Assembly: GCF_001553565.1 (NCBI RefSeq)
Contig: NZ_CP014228.1
Location: 434,001 to 498,000 of the forward strand
Source: Actinomyces radicidentis
GTDB taxonomy: Bacteria > Actinomycetota > Actinomycetes > Actinomycetales > Actinomycetaceae
Length of the DNA stretch: 64,000 bases
Direction of reading: 5' to 3'
Position numbers and translations under genes: made by a program. The notes under the pieces are model-generated. The model had not been told where the DNA came from and searched no databases. It saw only the letters and a list, made by a program, of their open reading frames with translations. This document shows positions 17,500 through 29,841 of the stretch, piece by piece. Position 1 is the stretch's first letter, and each line of letters opens with the position of its first letter.

Positions 17500-19506
17500 T
17501 CAGAACCTGCTGGCCAGGACGGCGATGAGGGCGAGGACCGTTCCGCCGAGCATGTAGCCGGCGTAGGAGCGGACGAACCCGTTCTCGGTGCGGCGCAGGA
17601 CCGAGCCGAGCCCGGCCGCGCCCTTGGCGAGTCCCTCGACGGCGCCGTCGACCACGTAGTGGTCCGAGGCGCCGGCGGCGATGACGAGTCCCTGGCCGGG
17701 ACGCATGGCGACCGCCTCGTTGATGGGGTCCTGGTACACGTCGCGGCGCGCGGCCTCGACCAGGACGTTGGAGGGCTGGACGACCGTGGGGACGTCGTTG
17801 CGCACGTACATGGCCCACGCGACGAGGACGCCGACGATGACCAGGGCGAGCGTGAGGCCCATGACGACGCCCGCCGGGAGGACCGGCTCGCCGTGCTCGG
17901 CGTGGCCCGTGACGGGCTCGAGCCAGGTGACGAAGGCGCTGTTGATGCTGAGGACGCCGCCCAGGCCGATCGAGAAGACCGACAGGACGATGAGCGGGAT
18001 CGTCATGAGCGGGCCGGACTCGTGCGGGTGCACGGGGCCCTCGACGTCGCGCTCGGTGGTCCAGCGGGCCTTGCCGTGGAAGATCATGAAGAAGAGGCGC
18101 GACATGTAGAAGGCGGTGAGGCCGGCGGCCAGCAGCGCGATCGTGCCGAGGATCCACGGCTTCGCGCCGTCGCCGACGAAGGCGGCCTCGATGATCTTGT
18201 CCTTCGACCAGAAGCCGGAGAAGGGCGGGACGCCGAGGATCGCGAGCCAGGCGATGCCCATGGTGATCCAGGTGACCTTCATGACGCGCTTGAGGTCGCC
18301 GAAGCGGCGCATGTCGACCTGGTCGCTCATGGCGTGCATGACCGAGCCCGCTCCGAGGAACAGCTGGGCCTTGAAGAAGCCGTGGGTGAGCAGGTGGAAG
18401 ATCGCGAAGGCGTAGCCGATCGGGCCCAGGCCGGCGCCGAGCATCATGTAGCCGATCTGGCTCATGGTGGAGGCGGCGAGGACCTTCTTCATGTCGTCCT
18501 TGGCGGAGCCGATGACGGCGCCGAGGACGAGGGTGATCGTGCCGATGATCGCAACGGCGAGCTGGGCGTCGGGGGCGCCCTCGAAGATCGCGCCGGAGCG
18601 GACCATGAGGTAGACGCCCGCGGTGACCATCGTCGCGGCGTGGATGAGGGCGGAGACCGGCGTCGGGCCGGCCATGGCGTCGCCGAGCCAGGCCTGCAGC
18701 GGGAACTGCGCGGACTTGCCGCAGGCGGCCAGGAGGAGGAAGAAGCCCATCGCGGTGAGCCAGCCGGTGGAGACCGAGCCGGACTGCGCGGCCGGGAGGA
18801 CCTGGTCGAAGGCGACCGAACCGACCTGGGAGACCATCGCCATCATGGCGAGGAGGAGGCCGACGTCGCCGACGCGGTTCATGATGAAGGCCTTCTTCGC
18901 GGCCGTGGCGTTCTCGCGGCTCTTGGCCTGGGCGGCCTGCGGGTCCTCGGCGTCGGCGGTGTTCCAGAAGCCGATGAGGAGGTAGGAGGCGAGGCCCACG
19001 CCCTCCCAGCCGACGAAGAGGACCACGTAGGAGCTGCCGAGCACGAGCGTGAGCATCGCGGCGACGAAGAGGTTGAGGTACGCGAAGAAGCGGCGGCGGT
19101 CCCGGTCGTGCTCCATGTAGGCCACCGAGTACAGGTGGATGAGGAAGCCGACGAAGGTGACCAGCGTGACGAAGGTCAGCGACAGCGGGTCGACCCGGAG
19201 GCCGGCGTCGACGCTGAGGGAGCCGGAGCCGAACCAGTGCCACAGGTCGACGCCCATGGTGCGCTCCCCCGCGTCGAGGGAGAGGACCTGGCACAGGATC
19301 CCGATGCCGAGGCAGGCGTCGAAGAGGGCGGCCAGAAGGCCGAGCCAGTGGCCCCACGTGTCGGAGGCGCGGCCGGCGACCAGGAGGAGCCCGGAGCTGA
19401 GCAGCGGCACGGCGATGAGGAGCCAGGCGTAGGAGGCCAGCCCCGTGGCCGGGGCGGCGGCGCCGACCACGGACTGGGCGGCGAGGAGGAGAGGAGCGGT
19501 GGTCAT
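17500..19506 (-). CDS. nuoL: NADH-quinone oxidoreductase subunit L
   Basis: The 668-residue distal antiporter-like subunit starts at ATG 19506. It has the signature GKSAQFPLQAWLGDAMAGPTPVSALIHAATMVTAGVYL, including the proton-channel lysine and histidine, and the amphipathic C-terminal region that forms the lateral helix. It lies 14 bases after nuoK. Confidence 0.97.
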   Translation of the reverse strand: MTTAPLLLAAQSVVGAAAPATGLASYAWLLIAVPLLSSGLLLVAGRASDTWGHWLGLLAALFDACLGIGILCQVLSLDAGERTMGVDLWHWFGSGSLSVDAGLRVDPLSLTFVTLVTFVGFLIHLYSVAYMEHDRDRRRFFAYLNLFVAAMLTLVLGSSYVVLFVGWEGVGLASYLLIGFWNTADAEDPQAAQAKSRENATAAKKAFIMNRVGDVGLLLAMMAMVSQVGSVAFDQVLPAAQSGSVSTGWLTAMGFFLLLAACGKSAQFPLQAWLGDAMAGPTPVSALIHAATMVTAGVYLMVRSGAIFEGAPDAQLAVAIIGTITLVLGAVIGSAKDDMKKVLAASTMSQIGYMMLGAGLGPIGYAFAIFHLLTHGFFKAQLFLGAGSVMHAMSDQVDMRRFGDLKRVMKVTWITMGIAWLAILGVPPFSGFWSKDKIIEAAFVGDGAKPWILGTIALLAAGLTAFYMSRLFFMIFHGKARWTTERDVEGPVHPHESGPLMTIPLIVLSVFSIGLGGVLSINSAFVTWLEPVTGHAEHGEPVLPAGVVMGLTLALVIVGVLVAWAMYVRNDVPTVVQPSNVLVEAARRDVYQDPINEAVAMRPGQGLVIAAGASDHYVVDGAVEGLAKGAAGLGSVLRRTENGFVRSYAGYMLGGTVLALIAVLASRF

Positions 19507-19520
19507 CTGGGGCGGTCCTC

Positions 19521-19826
19521 TCAGAGACGGAGCAGGTTCTCGTCGTCGACCGACGTGGACCTGCGGGACTTGAAGATGGAGACCACGATGCTGAGACCGA
19601 CGACGACCTCGGCCGCGGCGACGACCATGACGAAGAAGGCGAAGACCTGCCCCGTGAGGTCGCCGTACATCCTCGAGAAGGTGACGAGGACGAGGTTGAC
19701 GGCGTTGAGCATGAGCTCGACGCCCATGAGCTCGATGATCGCGTTGCGGCGCAGGAGCACCGTGAGCGCCCCGAGGGTGAAGAGCACCCCGGCGAGGACG
19801 ACGTAGGCGGTGACGGGGAGACTCAC
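19521..19826 (-). CDS. nuoK: NADH-quinone oxidoreductase subunit K
   Basis: This 101-residue, three-helix subunit has the conserved membrane glutamates in [16 protein letters not shown]. The GTG start overlaps the nuoJ TGA. Length and order are standard. Confidence 0.97.
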   Translation of the reverse strand: MSLPVTAYVVLAGVLFTLGALTVLLRRNAIIELMGVELMLNAVNLVLVTFSRMYGDLTGQVFAFFVMVVAAAEVVVGLSIVVSIFKSRRSTSVDDENLLRL

Positions 19827-20779
19827 TTCTCCTCCTCCTTCTCCTGGGAGTCGTCGGCCGGGGCCGCCTCGACCGCGGGCGCGGACTCGGGGGCGACGGG
19901 CTGGGCGACGGCGGGGGCCGCGGCACCGGGCATGGCGGGCATGCCGGAGCGGGCCGGGTTGATGTCCTCGCGGGCGCGGACGCGGCCCTCGCGCTGGGCG
20001 GCCGCGTACTCCGGGGAGACCTCAGCGAGGGACAGGCCCTGGCCGCGGACGCGCAGGACGCGCGGGACCGACTCCTCGACGGCGTCGCCGGAGGCCTCGA
20101 GGGCCGGGGCGGCGGCGGTGTTGGTCGAGGCGTAGACGCCGGGCATCGGCTTCTGACCGGGGTGGACGCCCTTGGAGGCGTAGGCCCGCATCTTGTCGTC
20201 CATGGTCGACTGCTGCGTGACCTTGGCGCGCACGCGCTGGCGGTGCGTGAGGGTCAGGGCGCCGAGGGCGGCGATGATGAGGAGGAAGCCGGTGAGCTCC
20301 ATGGTGACGACGTGGTCCCCGAAGAGGACGCCGGCCAGGTCCGCCGGCGTGGCGGAGTCGCCGTTCTTGAGGCCGGTGGCGCTCGGGAAGGCGGTGCGCC
20401 ACACGACGGCGGACAGGACGGCGACGAGGCCGACGCCGAGGAGGGCGATGCCCCACTTGCCGGCGGAGACCGGCTCGTCGCCGCCGACGCCGACCAGCAT
20501 GATGACGAAGAGCACCAGGGTCATGACGGCGCCGGTGTAGACGACCATCTGGGTGATGCCGAGGAAGGGAGACTCGTTGGCGATGTAGAGGATCGCCAGG
20601 CCGACCATGATCGCGATCATGTTGACCGCGGCGGACACCGCGCGGCGCGCCGTGAGCAGGCCGAAGCCGCAGACGACGCACAGGAGCGCGACGAGGGCGA
20701 ACAGGACGGTCTCACCGGAGCCCATGTCGCCGACGGAGTTGAGGTTGGCGGCCAGGAGGGAGGGGACGAGGACGTTCAC
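19823..20779 (-). CDS. nuoJ: NADH-quinone oxidoreductase subunit J
   Basis: The 318-residue protein has the five-helix NuoJ membrane core (residues 1-190, including [35 protein letters not shown]). A long hydrophilic tail of roughly 125 residues follows, rich in Ala, Pro and Glu, ending [10 protein letters not shown]. The tail is longer than in most NuoJ proteins but actinobacterial versions are often extended. The start GTG overlaps the nuoI stop. Confidence 0.95.
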   Translation of the reverse strand: MNVLVPSLLAANLNSVGDMGSGETVLFALVALLCVVCGFGLLTARRAVSAAVNMIAIMVGLAILYIANESPFLGITQMVVYTGAVMTLVLFVIMLVGVGGDEPVSAGKWGIALLGVGLVAVLSAVVWRTAFPSATGLKNGDSATPADLAGVLFGDHVVTMELTGFLLIIAALGALTLTHRQRVRAKVTQQSTMDDKMRAYASKGVHPGQKPMPGVYASTNTAAAPALEASGDAVEESVPRVLRVRGQGLSLAEVSPEYAAAQREGRVRAREDINPARSGMPAMPGAAAPAVAQPVAPESAPAVEAAPADDSQEKEEEK

Positions 20780-21465
20780 CGCACGGCCTCCTTCGCGGCC
20801 GCGGCGACGGGGCGCGCGGAGCCGAGGGTCGGGTCGTCGGGGCGGTTGGCGCGGACCCAGTCGACCTGGGACTGCGTGACGCCGGTGACGGCCTCGCGGT
20901 AGTAGTCGCCGTCCTCCGTGCCCTCGACCATGGGGTGGGGGGCGTCCAGCGCGCCCTCGGGCACGGGGGCGAGGAGGTCCTGCTTCTCGTAGATGAGACC
21001 CGTGCGGTTGGGGCCGACGAGCTCGTCGATCTCGTGCGTCATGGTCAGGGCGCGAGTCGGGCACGCCTCGATGCACATGCCGCAGAAGATGCAGCGCAGG
21101 TAGTTGATCTGGTACACGCGGCCGTAGCGCTCGCCGGGCGAGTACTGCGCGCCGGGGGCGTTGGAGGCGGCCTCGACGTAGATGGCGTCGGCCGGGCAGG
21201 CCCAGGCGCACAGCTCGCAGCCGATGCACTTCTCCAGCCCGTCCGCGTAGCGGTTGAGCTGGTGCCGGCCGTGGTAGCGCGGCATGAGGATCGGGCGGAT
21301 GAACGGGTACTGCTCGGTGACCGTGGGCCGGAACATCGAGGAGATCGTCACGCCGTAGCCGGCGACGGGGGCGAAGAAGCGGCCGATGGCCGAGGGCTCG
21401 TCGGCCAGCCACTTGTCGTGGTCACCCCCGCCCGGTGCACGGCGGTCGTGGGTCTGGTCAGTCAT
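20776..21465 (-). CDS. nuoI: NADH-quinone oxidoreductase subunit I
   Basis: The 229-residue iron-sulfur subunit has two classic [4Fe-4S] motifs, [12 protein letters not shown] and [12 protein letters not shown], that pass electrons toward NuoB. Its ATG lies eight bases inside the end of nuoH. Confidence 0.97.
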   Translation of the reverse strand: MTDQTHDRRAPGGGDHDKWLADEPSAIGRFFAPVAGYGVTISSMFRPTVTEQYPFIRPILMPRYHGRHQLNRYADGLEKCIGCELCAWACPADAIYVEAASNAPGAQYSPGERYGRVYQINYLRCIFCGMCIEACPTRALTMTHEIDELVGPNRTGLIYEKQDLLAPVPEGALDAPHPMVEGTEDGDYYREAVTGVTQSQVDWVRANRPDDPTLGSARPVAAAAKEAVR

Positions 21466-22879
21466 CGGATCCCTCCTGGACGTTCGTCACGGAGTCGGGG
21501 GTGGACTGGGCGCCGGCGAGCGCGGGGCGCGGGGCCCCGGCGGCGGCGCGGCGGGCGCGCGGCGACAGCGGGAGCTGCTCGCCCGGCATCGGCGGGACGG
21601 GGAAGCCGCCCGCGATGGCGTCGAGCTCCTCGCCGGGGACGACGAGGTCGCCGTCGGCGTCAGTGCGCGCGGTGGCGGCGGAGGTCTTCTCGTCTCCCCC
21701 GCGCTCCGGGACGAGGAGCAGCAGGAGCATGGCGACGAGGAAGACCGCGCCGAGGATGAGGAGCAGGCCCCGCGAGGACCCGCCGGAGAAGGAGCGGTAG
21801 CCCTGGACCAGGGCGACGAGCACGAACCAGGCGAGCGAGACCGGGATGAGGAGCTTCCAGCCCAGCTGCATGAAGTGGTCGTAGCGGATGCGGACCAGGG
21901 TGCCTCGCGTCCAGATCATGAAGAACATGCACAGCCAGACCTTGGCGATGAACCAGAGCATCGGCCACCAGCCGTGGTTGAAGCCGTCCCAGATGGACCC
22001 GAGGATCCAGGAGCGCCAGCCGCCCAGGAAGAGGGTGGTGCACATGGCCGAGACGTTGAACATGTTGATGTACTCGCCGAGGTAGTACCAGGCGAACTTC
22101 ATCGAGGAGTACTCGGTCATGTGGCCGGCGACGAGCTCGCCCTCGGCCTCGGGGAGGTCGAAGGGCAGGCGGTTGACCTCGCCGACCATGGACACGACGT
22201 AGATGAGGAAGCTCGGGATCATGGCGAGGCACCACCAGATGCGCTCCTGAGAGGTGACGATGCCCGAGGTGGACATCGTGCCCGCGGCGAGGAACACGGT
22301 GAGGATCGACATGCTCATGGAGAGCTCGTAGGAGATGACCTGGGCCGCGGAGCGGACGGCGCCGAGCAGCGGGTAGGTCGAGTGCGTCGACCAGCCGCCG
22401 AGGATGAGGCCGTAGACGCCGAAGCCGGTGATCGCCAGGACGTAGAGGACCGCGACCGGGAAGTCGGTCAGCTGCAGCGGCGTCACGTGGCCGAACATGC
22501 TGACCTCGGGCCCGAAGGGGATGACCGCGTAGATCATGAAGGACGCGAAGGCCGTGATGATCGGGCCGAGCAGGAAGATGAAGGTCTCGGCGCCCTTGTG
22601 CCAGATGTCCTCCTTCATGATGAGCTTCGTGGCGTCCGCGATGAGCTGCGGGATGCCGAGGAAGCCGTTCACGTTGGGGCCCGGGCGGGTCTGCATGCGC
22701 CCCAGGACTCGGCGCTCGGCCCAGATGGCCATGATGACGCTGAGGATGAGGAACAGCATGATGAAGACGGCCTTGATGAGGGAGAGCCACCAGGTCGTCT
22801 GGCTGAAGTCGGCCGTCGCTCCCCCGATCGTGGGGAGCGCCGAGCCGAGGTCGGCGTTGAGAAGAGTCGCGGTGCTCAC
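21458..22879 (-). CDS. nuoH: NADH-quinone oxidoreductase subunit H
   Basis: The 473-residue subunit forms the membrane end of the quinone chamber. Signatures include [38 protein letters not shown] and the eight-helix core. About 90 residues at the C-terminus are hydrophilic and Pro/Ala-rich. The GTG start at 22879 overlaps the nuoG TGA. Confidence 0.97.
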   Translation of the reverse strand: MSTATLLNADLGSALPTIGGATADFSQTTWWLSLIKAVFIMLFLILSVIMAIWAERRVLGRMQTRPGPNVNGFLGIPQLIADATKLIMKEDIWHKGAETFIFLLGPIITAFASFMIYAVIPFGPEVSMFGHVTPLQLTDFPVAVLYVLAITGFGVYGLILGGWSTHSTYPLLGAVRSAAQVISYELSMSMSILTVFLAAGTMSTSGIVTSQERIWWCLAMIPSFLIYVVSMVGEVNRLPFDLPEAEGELVAGHMTEYSSMKFAWYYLGEYINMFNVSAMCTTLFLGGWRSWILGSIWDGFNHGWWPMLWFIAKVWLCMFFMIWTRGTLVRIRYDHFMQLGWKLLIPVSLAWFVLVALVQGYRSFSGGSSRGLLLILGAVFLVAMLLLLLVPERGGDEKTSAATARTDADGDLVVPGEELDAIAGGFPVPPMPGEQLPLSPRARRAAAGAPRPALAGAQSTPDSVTNVQEGSDD

Positions 22880-25599
22880 CGGACCACCTCCGAGCTGTTC
22901 GTGAGGGCGAGCGACAGGCTGACGTGGGAGCCGTGGCCGGCGCCCAGGGTCTGGTGGACGGTCGATCCGGCCGAGCACTCCGGGAGCCACACGGTGCCGT
23001 CCGCGACGCCGCCGACGATGGCGGGCAGCGTGATGGAGCCGGTGGGGGTGCTCACCTCGACGGGCTCGCCCGGGGTGACCGAGAGGCGGGCCGCGAGGTC
23101 GGCGCCGAGGCGGGCGATCGGGCGCAGCGCCGTGGCGGCGAGGAAGGCCTCGCCGTCCTGGAGGCGCCCGGCGTCGAGCATCGGCTTGTGGGTCGTGAGG
23201 ACGGCGTCGAGGCCGGAGACCGTGGAGAGGGTCTCGGGGACGTCGTCGCCGGTCTCGGCGCCGGCGGCCTCAGCCTCGGTGAAGGAGACCTCGCCGCGCG
23301 CCCCGGTGTGCAGGCCGAGGCCGGCGAGCTCGGAGTGGAGGGTCTCGAGGTCGTCGACGCCGAGGTCGATGCCCATCTCCGCGGCGAGCACGCCGAGGAC
23401 CTGGCGGTCGGTGCGGGCCCGCGAGACGTGGGCCTGGCCGAAGGGGCGCACGCGCCCCTCCCAGTTGACGAAGGTGCCGTTCTTCTCGACCGCCGGGGCG
23501 ACCGGCAGGACGACGTCGGCGTGCTCGGAGACCTCGGAGCGGCGGACCTCGAGCTGGACGGTGAAGCCGGAGGAGGCCAGCGCCGTGCGGGCCAGTCCCG
23601 GGTCCGGGAAGTCGCGGACGTCGACGCCCCCGACGACCAGGCCGCCGAGCTCGCCGTCGGCGAGGGCGTCCAGGATCGCGGTGGTGTCGCGACCAGGGGT
23701 CGCGGGCAGGGCCGGGCGCTGGTGGAGGCCGCTGGTCTCGATGCCCCAGGCGGCCTGGACCTCAGCGCGGGCGGCGGCGTCGGCGACCGGGCGGCCGCCG
23801 GGCAGGAGGCTCGGCAGGAGGCCGGCCTCGATGCCGCCGCGCTCGCCGGAGCGGCGCGGGACCCACGCGAGGCGGGCGCGGGTGCCGGTGGCGAGGGCGT
23901 CGACGACGGAGAGCAGGCCGGGGACGGAGGCGGCGCGCTCACCCACGAGGATGGTGGCGCCGTCGCCCTTGAGGGCCTCGACGAGCTCGGGGTGCGTCTG
24001 GGACAGGAGCGCGACGACGCGGGCCTCGTCACCGGGGGCGGCGAGGATCGTGTCGGCGGCGAGCTTGCGGGAGCCGTTGGAGGCGACGGTGGCGACGGTG
24101 GCGACCTTGACGCCGCCGGCGCGCACGCCCTTGCGCAGGCGCAGGAAGAGGGAACCGCACTCGTCCTCGGGCTCGAGGGCGACGAGGAGGACCTGGCCGG
24201 CCCTCTCGAGGCTGCGGTAGGTCACGGCGCCCAGGCCCGTGCCGGCGACGCGCTTGGCGAGGAAGGACTCCTCCTCGGCGCTGTGGTCGCGCACGCGCTG
24301 GTCGATGTCGTTGGTGCCGAGCACCGTTCGGGCGAAGCGGGACCAGGACCAGGCGTCCTCGAGGGTGAGTCGGCCGCCGGGCAGGAGGCCCACGCCGCCG
24401 TCGGCCTGGGCTCTGGCGAGGCCCTGGGCGGCGACGTCGAGGGCGTCCGACCAGGACGTCGGGACGAGCTCGCCGGACTCCTCGTCGCGCACGAGCGGCA
24501 CGGTGAGGCGGTCCTCGAGGCTCGACCAGGCGAAGCCGAAGCGGTCCTTGTCGGTGATCCACTCCTCGTTGACCTCGGGGTCGTTGCCGGCCAGGCGGCG
24601 CAGCACGACGCCGCGGCGCATGTCGACGCGGATCGCGGAGCCGGAGGCGTCCTGCTCGGTGACCGAGTCGGTGGAGACGAGGTCCATCGGGCGGGCTCGG
24701 AAGCGGTAGCGGGCGCTGGTGAGGGCGCCGACGGGGCAGATCTGGATGATGTTGCCCGAGAAGTAGGAGGCGAAGGGACGGCCGGAGAGGTCGAGGTCCT
24801 CGCGCACGTCGCCGGCGACGGAGCCGGTCACGGTGCCGCCCGCGACACCCGCCTCGCCGGAGGGGCCGGCCAGGCCGGCCTCGGGGGCGAGGTAGTCGCC
24901 GCCGCGGATGGTCTGGGTGGAGATCCCGGCGATGCCCTCGGGGTCGAAGAAGTCGAGGACCGTGGAGTCGAAGCGGCCGATCTGCTCGCCGTAGAGGCCG
25001 CCGTCGACGTGGCCGCCGACGTGGCCGCCGCCGCGGCCCTGGAGCGCGATGAACGGGTCGCCGGCGATCTGGTCGGCGAAGCGCACGCAGCGCTGGCACA
25101 GGATGCAGCGGTCGCGGTCGAGGAGGATGTTGCTCGTCAGACGCAGGGGCTTGGGGAAGGTGCGCTTGACGTCGGTGAAGCGGGTGACGCTCTGGGCGCC
25201 CGAGGCCATGAGCTCGAGGGCCTGGTTCTGCAGGGGGCACTCGCCGCCCTTGTCGCACACGGGGCAGTCGAGCGGGTGGTTGATGAGCAGGAACTCCATC
25301 GTGCCGTCCTGCGCCTTGGCGGCGACGGGGCTGGTGGCCTGCGTCTTGATCTCCATCCCCTCCATGGCCGTCATGGCGCAGGAGGGCTGGGGCTTGGGCA
25401 TGGGGCGGACGACGCCGTCGCGGCCCGGCATGGCCACCTCGACGAGGCACTGGCGGCAGTTGGCCGACGGCGCCAGGAGCGGGTGGTCGCAGAAGCGCGG
25501 GATCCGGACGCCGACCTTCTCCGCGGCGCGGATGAGGAGGGTGCCCTTCTCGACCTCGACGGGCATGCCGTCGATCGTCATGTTGACCATGTCAGTCAT
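22876..25599 (-). CDS. nuoG: NADH-quinone oxidoreductase subunit G
   Basis: The 907-residue subunit has an N-terminal [2Fe-2S] domain (CRQCLVEV), the DCPVCDKGGECPLQ and CILCQRCVRF cluster motifs, and a long C-terminal molybdopterin-oxidoreductase-like domain that is structural in complex I. It starts at ATG 25599, three bases after nuoF. Confidence 0.96.
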   Translation of the reverse strand: MTDMVNMTIDGMPVEVEKGTLLIRAAEKVGVRIPRFCDHPLLAPSANCRQCLVEVAMPGRDGVVRPMPKPQPSCAMTAMEGMEIKTQATSPVAAKAQDGTMEFLLINHPLDCPVCDKGGECPLQNQALELMASGAQSVTRFTDVKRTFPKPLRLTSNILLDRDRCILCQRCVRFADQIAGDPFIALQGRGGGHVGGHVDGGLYGEQIGRFDSTVLDFFDPEGIAGISTQTIRGGDYLAPEAGLAGPSGEAGVAGGTVTGSVAGDVREDLDLSGRPFASYFSGNIIQICPVGALTSARYRFRARPMDLVSTDSVTEQDASGSAIRVDMRRGVVLRRLAGNDPEVNEEWITDKDRFGFAWSSLEDRLTVPLVRDEESGELVPTSWSDALDVAAQGLARAQADGGVGLLPGGRLTLEDAWSWSRFARTVLGTNDIDQRVRDHSAEEESFLAKRVAGTGLGAVTYRSLERAGQVLLVALEPEDECGSLFLRLRKGVRAGGVKVATVATVASNGSRKLAADTILAAPGDEARVVALLSQTHPELVEALKGDGATILVGERAASVPGLLSVVDALATGTRARLAWVPRRSGERGGIEAGLLPSLLPGGRPVADAAARAEVQAAWGIETSGLHQRPALPATPGRDTTAILDALADGELGGLVVGGVDVRDFPDPGLARTALASSGFTVQLEVRRSEVSEHADVVLPVAPAVEKNGTFVNWEGRVRPFGQAHVSRARTDRQVLGVLAAEMGIDLGVDDLETLHSELAGLGLHTGARGEVSFTEAEAAGAETGDDVPETLSTVSGLDAVLTTHKPMLDAGRLQDGEAFLAATALRPIARLGADLAARLSVTPGEPVEVSTPTGSITLPAIVGGVADGTVWLPECSAGSTVHQTLGAGHGSHVSLSLALTNSSEVVR

Positions 25600-25602
25600 G
25601 TG

Positions 25603-26958
25603 TCACCGTGCGCTTTCAACGATGGAGGAGGCGGCGTGGGGGAAGAGCTCGGCGGCGGGGGTGGTGTACCCGGCCTCGAACTCGCTGCGGAAGCGCTTGA
25701 TTCCGGAGCGCACCGGGGTGGCCGCGGCGTCGCCGAGGGCGCAGAAGGAGCGGCCGGCGATGTTGGAGGCGATGTCGTCGAGCTTGTCGACGTCCCCGGG
25801 CAGGCCCTTGCCGACCTCGAGGCGCTCCATGATCTGGCGCATCCAGTAGGTGCCCTCGCGGCAGGGGGTGCACTTGCCGCAGGACTCGTGCTGGTAGAAC
25901 TCCGTCCACCGCGCCACGACGCGGACCACGGAGACGGTCTCGTCGAAGACCTGGAGGGCGCGGGTGCCGAGCATGGAGCCGGCGGCGCCGACGGACTCGT
26001 AGTCGAGGGGGACGTCGAGCTCCTCGGGGCCGAAGATCGGCACGGAGGAGCCTCCGGGGACCCAGAACTTGAGCTCGTGCCCGGGGCGCACGCCCCCGGC
26101 CATCTCGATGAGCTCGCGCATCGTGATGCCGAAGGGTGCCTCGAACTGGCCGGGGTTCACGACGTGTCCCGACACGGAGAAGATGCCGTGGCCCTTCGAC
26201 TTCTCGGTGCCCATCGAGGAGTACCACTCGGCGCCGCGGGCGAGGACGCCGGGCACGGAGGCGATGGTCTCGACGTTGTTGACGACGGTCGGGCGGGCGT
26301 AGAGGCCCGCGACGGCCGGGAACGGGGGCTTGAGGCGCGGGTGGCCGCGGCGTCCCTCGAGGGAGTCGAGGAGCGCGGTCTCCTCACCGCAGATGTAGGC
26401 GCCGGCGCCGGCGTGCGCGGTGATGCGCAGCGGCTTGGTGCCGTCCAGGCCGAAGCCGGTGGAGAGCAGGCCGGCCTGCTCGGCCTCGGTGACGGCGTGG
26501 AGGAGGCGGCGGTAGACGTGGACGGCCTCGCCGCGCAGGAAGATGAAGGCGTGGTCGCCGCCGATGGCGCGCGAGGTGATCGCGACGCCCTCGATGAGGG
26601 CCTGCGGGTTGAACATGATCGTCGGCATGTCCTTGCAGGTGCCCGGCTCGGACTCGTCGGCGTTGACGACGAGGTAGCGGGGCTGGCCGTCGTCGGGCGG
26701 CAGGAAGGACCACTTGAGGCCGGTCGGGAAGCCGGCGCCGCCGCGGCCGCGCAGGTTGGAGGCCTTGACGAGGCCCACGAGGTCCTCGCGGCTCATCTCC
26801 TTGGCCCTGGCCAGGCCCTGGTAGCCGCCGTTGGCGCGGTAGGTCTCCAGGGACCAGGAGCGGTCCTTGTCCCAGATGTCGGTGAGGACGGGCGTGAGGG
26901 TGCCCGGGGCCGTGAAGACGGGGCCCTGCGGCTCGGCGTCCGTGGCGTTCTCGCTCAC
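25603..26958 (-). CDS. nuoF: NADH-quinone oxidoreductase subunit F
   Basis: This 451-residue NADH-oxidising subunit binds NADH through GRGGAGFPTG, FMN through NADESEPGTCKD, and a [4Fe-4S] cluster through ESCGKCTPCREGT. The GTG start overlaps the nuoE TGA. Confidence 0.97.
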   Translation of the reverse strand: MSENATDAEPQGPVFTAPGTLTPVLTDIWDKDRSWSLETYRANGGYQGLARAKEMSREDLVGLVKASNLRGRGGAGFPTGLKWSFLPPDDGQPRYLVVNADESEPGTCKDMPTIMFNPQALIEGVAITSRAIGGDHAFIFLRGEAVHVYRRLLHAVTEAEQAGLLSTGFGLDGTKPLRITAHAGAGAYICGEETALLDSLEGRRGHPRLKPPFPAVAGLYARPTVVNNVETIASVPGVLARGAEWYSSMGTEKSKGHGIFSVSGHVVNPGQFEAPFGITMRELIEMAGGVRPGHELKFWVPGGSSVPIFGPEELDVPLDYESVGAAGSMLGTRALQVFDETVSVVRVVARWTEFYQHESCGKCTPCREGTYWMRQIMERLEVGKGLPGDVDKLDDIASNIAGRSFCALGDAAATPVRSGIKRFRSEFEAGYTTPAAELFPHAASSIVESAR

Positions 26959-27685
26959 TTGGTCTCCTCCTTGGGGGCGGTCCAGCCGTTCTCGCGCGCG
27001 ATGCGCAGGCCGAGGAGGCTCGGGTCGCCGGGGCGTCCGCCCTCGTCGGAGCGGCCGTCCTCGAAGCCGGCGAGGACGCGGGAGTTCTCGCGGAAGGTGG
27101 GCAGGGTCTCGGGGCCGCGCGTGGGGACGACGTCCTCGCCGCGGCGCAGGCGGTCGATGATGTCGACGGCGCTGGCCGGCGTCTGGTTGTCGAAGAACTC
27201 CCAGTTGACCATGACGACGGGGGCGTAGTCGCAGGCGGCGTTGCACTCGATGCGCTCGAGGGAGATCCTGCCGTCCTCGCTGGTCTCGTCGTTGCCGAGA
27301 CCGGTGTGCTCGGCGACGGCCTTCCAGACCTCGTCGCCGCCCATGACGGCGCACAGGGCGTTCGTGCAGACGCCGACGTGGTACTCGCCGGCGGGGTGGC
27401 GGCGGAACTGGCTGTAGAAGGTCGCGACGGCGGAGACCTCGGAGCGGGTCAGGCCCAGGGACTCGGCGCAGATGGCGATGCCGCGGGGGGCGACGTAGCC
27501 GTCGACGCTCTGGACGAGGTGCAGCATCGGGATGAGGGCGCTGCGCTCGTGGCCCTCGGGGTAGCGGGAGCGGATCTGCGCGATGTCCTCGCGCAGGCGC
27601 GCCTCGACCTCGGGCTCGTAGCCGGAGGTCGTCACCGGGGCGGCGGCCGCGTGGCGGCCCGCGGTGGGGGTGTTCTCGACGGTCA

Positions 27686-27686
<1 letters not shown>
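26955..27686 (-). CDS. nuoE: NADH-quinone oxidoreductase subunit E
   Basis: The 243-residue subunit holds a thioredoxin-like [2Fe-2S] site with cysteines in VCTNALCAV and ECNAACDYAP. The last 50 residues are a hydrophilic extension. Its ATG overlaps the nuoD TGA (ATGA). Confidence 0.96.
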
Positions 27687-29079
<1,393 letters not shown>

Positions 29080-29080
<1 letters not shown>

Positions 29081-29841
29081 CAGCGGTACGACCTCCGGGT
29101 GTCGGCGGGCGGGGTGGTGGCGCCCTTGTACTCGACGGGGATGCCGCCGAGCGGGTAGTCCTTGCGCTGCGGGTGCCCGACCCAGTCGTCGGGCATCGCG
29201 GAGCGGGTGAGGTTGGGGTGGCCGTCGAAGACGATGCCCATGAGGTCCCAGGTCTCGCGCTCGTGCCAGTCGTCGCCGGGGTAGACGGAGACGATGGAGG
29301 GCACGTGCGGGTCGGACTCGGGGCAGGTCACCTCGAGGCGGATCGCGCGGGAGCCGTGGGTCAGCGAGACCAGCTCGAAGCAGGCGTGGAGCTCGCGGCC
29401 GGCGTCGCCGGGGTAGTGGACGCCGGAGACGCCCAGGCACAGCTCGAAGCGGAGGTCCTGGTCGTCGCGCAGGGGGCGGACGACGTCGAGGAGGTGCTCG
29501 CGCGTGATGAAGAGGGTGAGCTCGTCGTGCTCGATGACGACCTTCTCGATCGCGTCGGCCGGCTCGACCCCGGCGTCCTGAAGGTCCTCGACGAGGGCGT
29601 CGACGACGTCGTCGAACCAGGAGCCGTAGGGGCGCACGGCGGCGGGAGCGAGGGCGACGACGCTGGTGGTGCCGCCGTAGCCGGAGGTGTCGCCGGCGTC
29701 GGACTGGCCGAACTGGCCCGTGTGCGTGCCGATGACCTCGAGGCGCAGCTCGGGGCGCACCTCGCGGCCCGCGACCTCGGGCACGGCCGGAGCCGCAACC
29801 TCGGGGGCCTCGACGTCGAAGGAGGGGGTGTTCTCACTCAT
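29080..29841 (-). CDS. nuoC: NADH-quinone oxidoreductase subunit C
   Basis: The 253-residue subunit has the 30-kDa-subunit signature [20 protein letters not shown] near the C-terminus and [18 protein letters not shown] after it. The first 30 residues are Pro/Ala/Glu-rich and lie outside the fold. It overlaps nuoB and nuoD by four bases each. Confidence 0.96.

Noticed and set aside
22924-27228. Very long open frames antisense to nuoE-nuoG, birA, the carboxylase and others
   Set aside because: They lie opposite well-supported genes, have low-complexity Arg/Gly/Ala composition and no domain; long antisense frames are expected at this GC.
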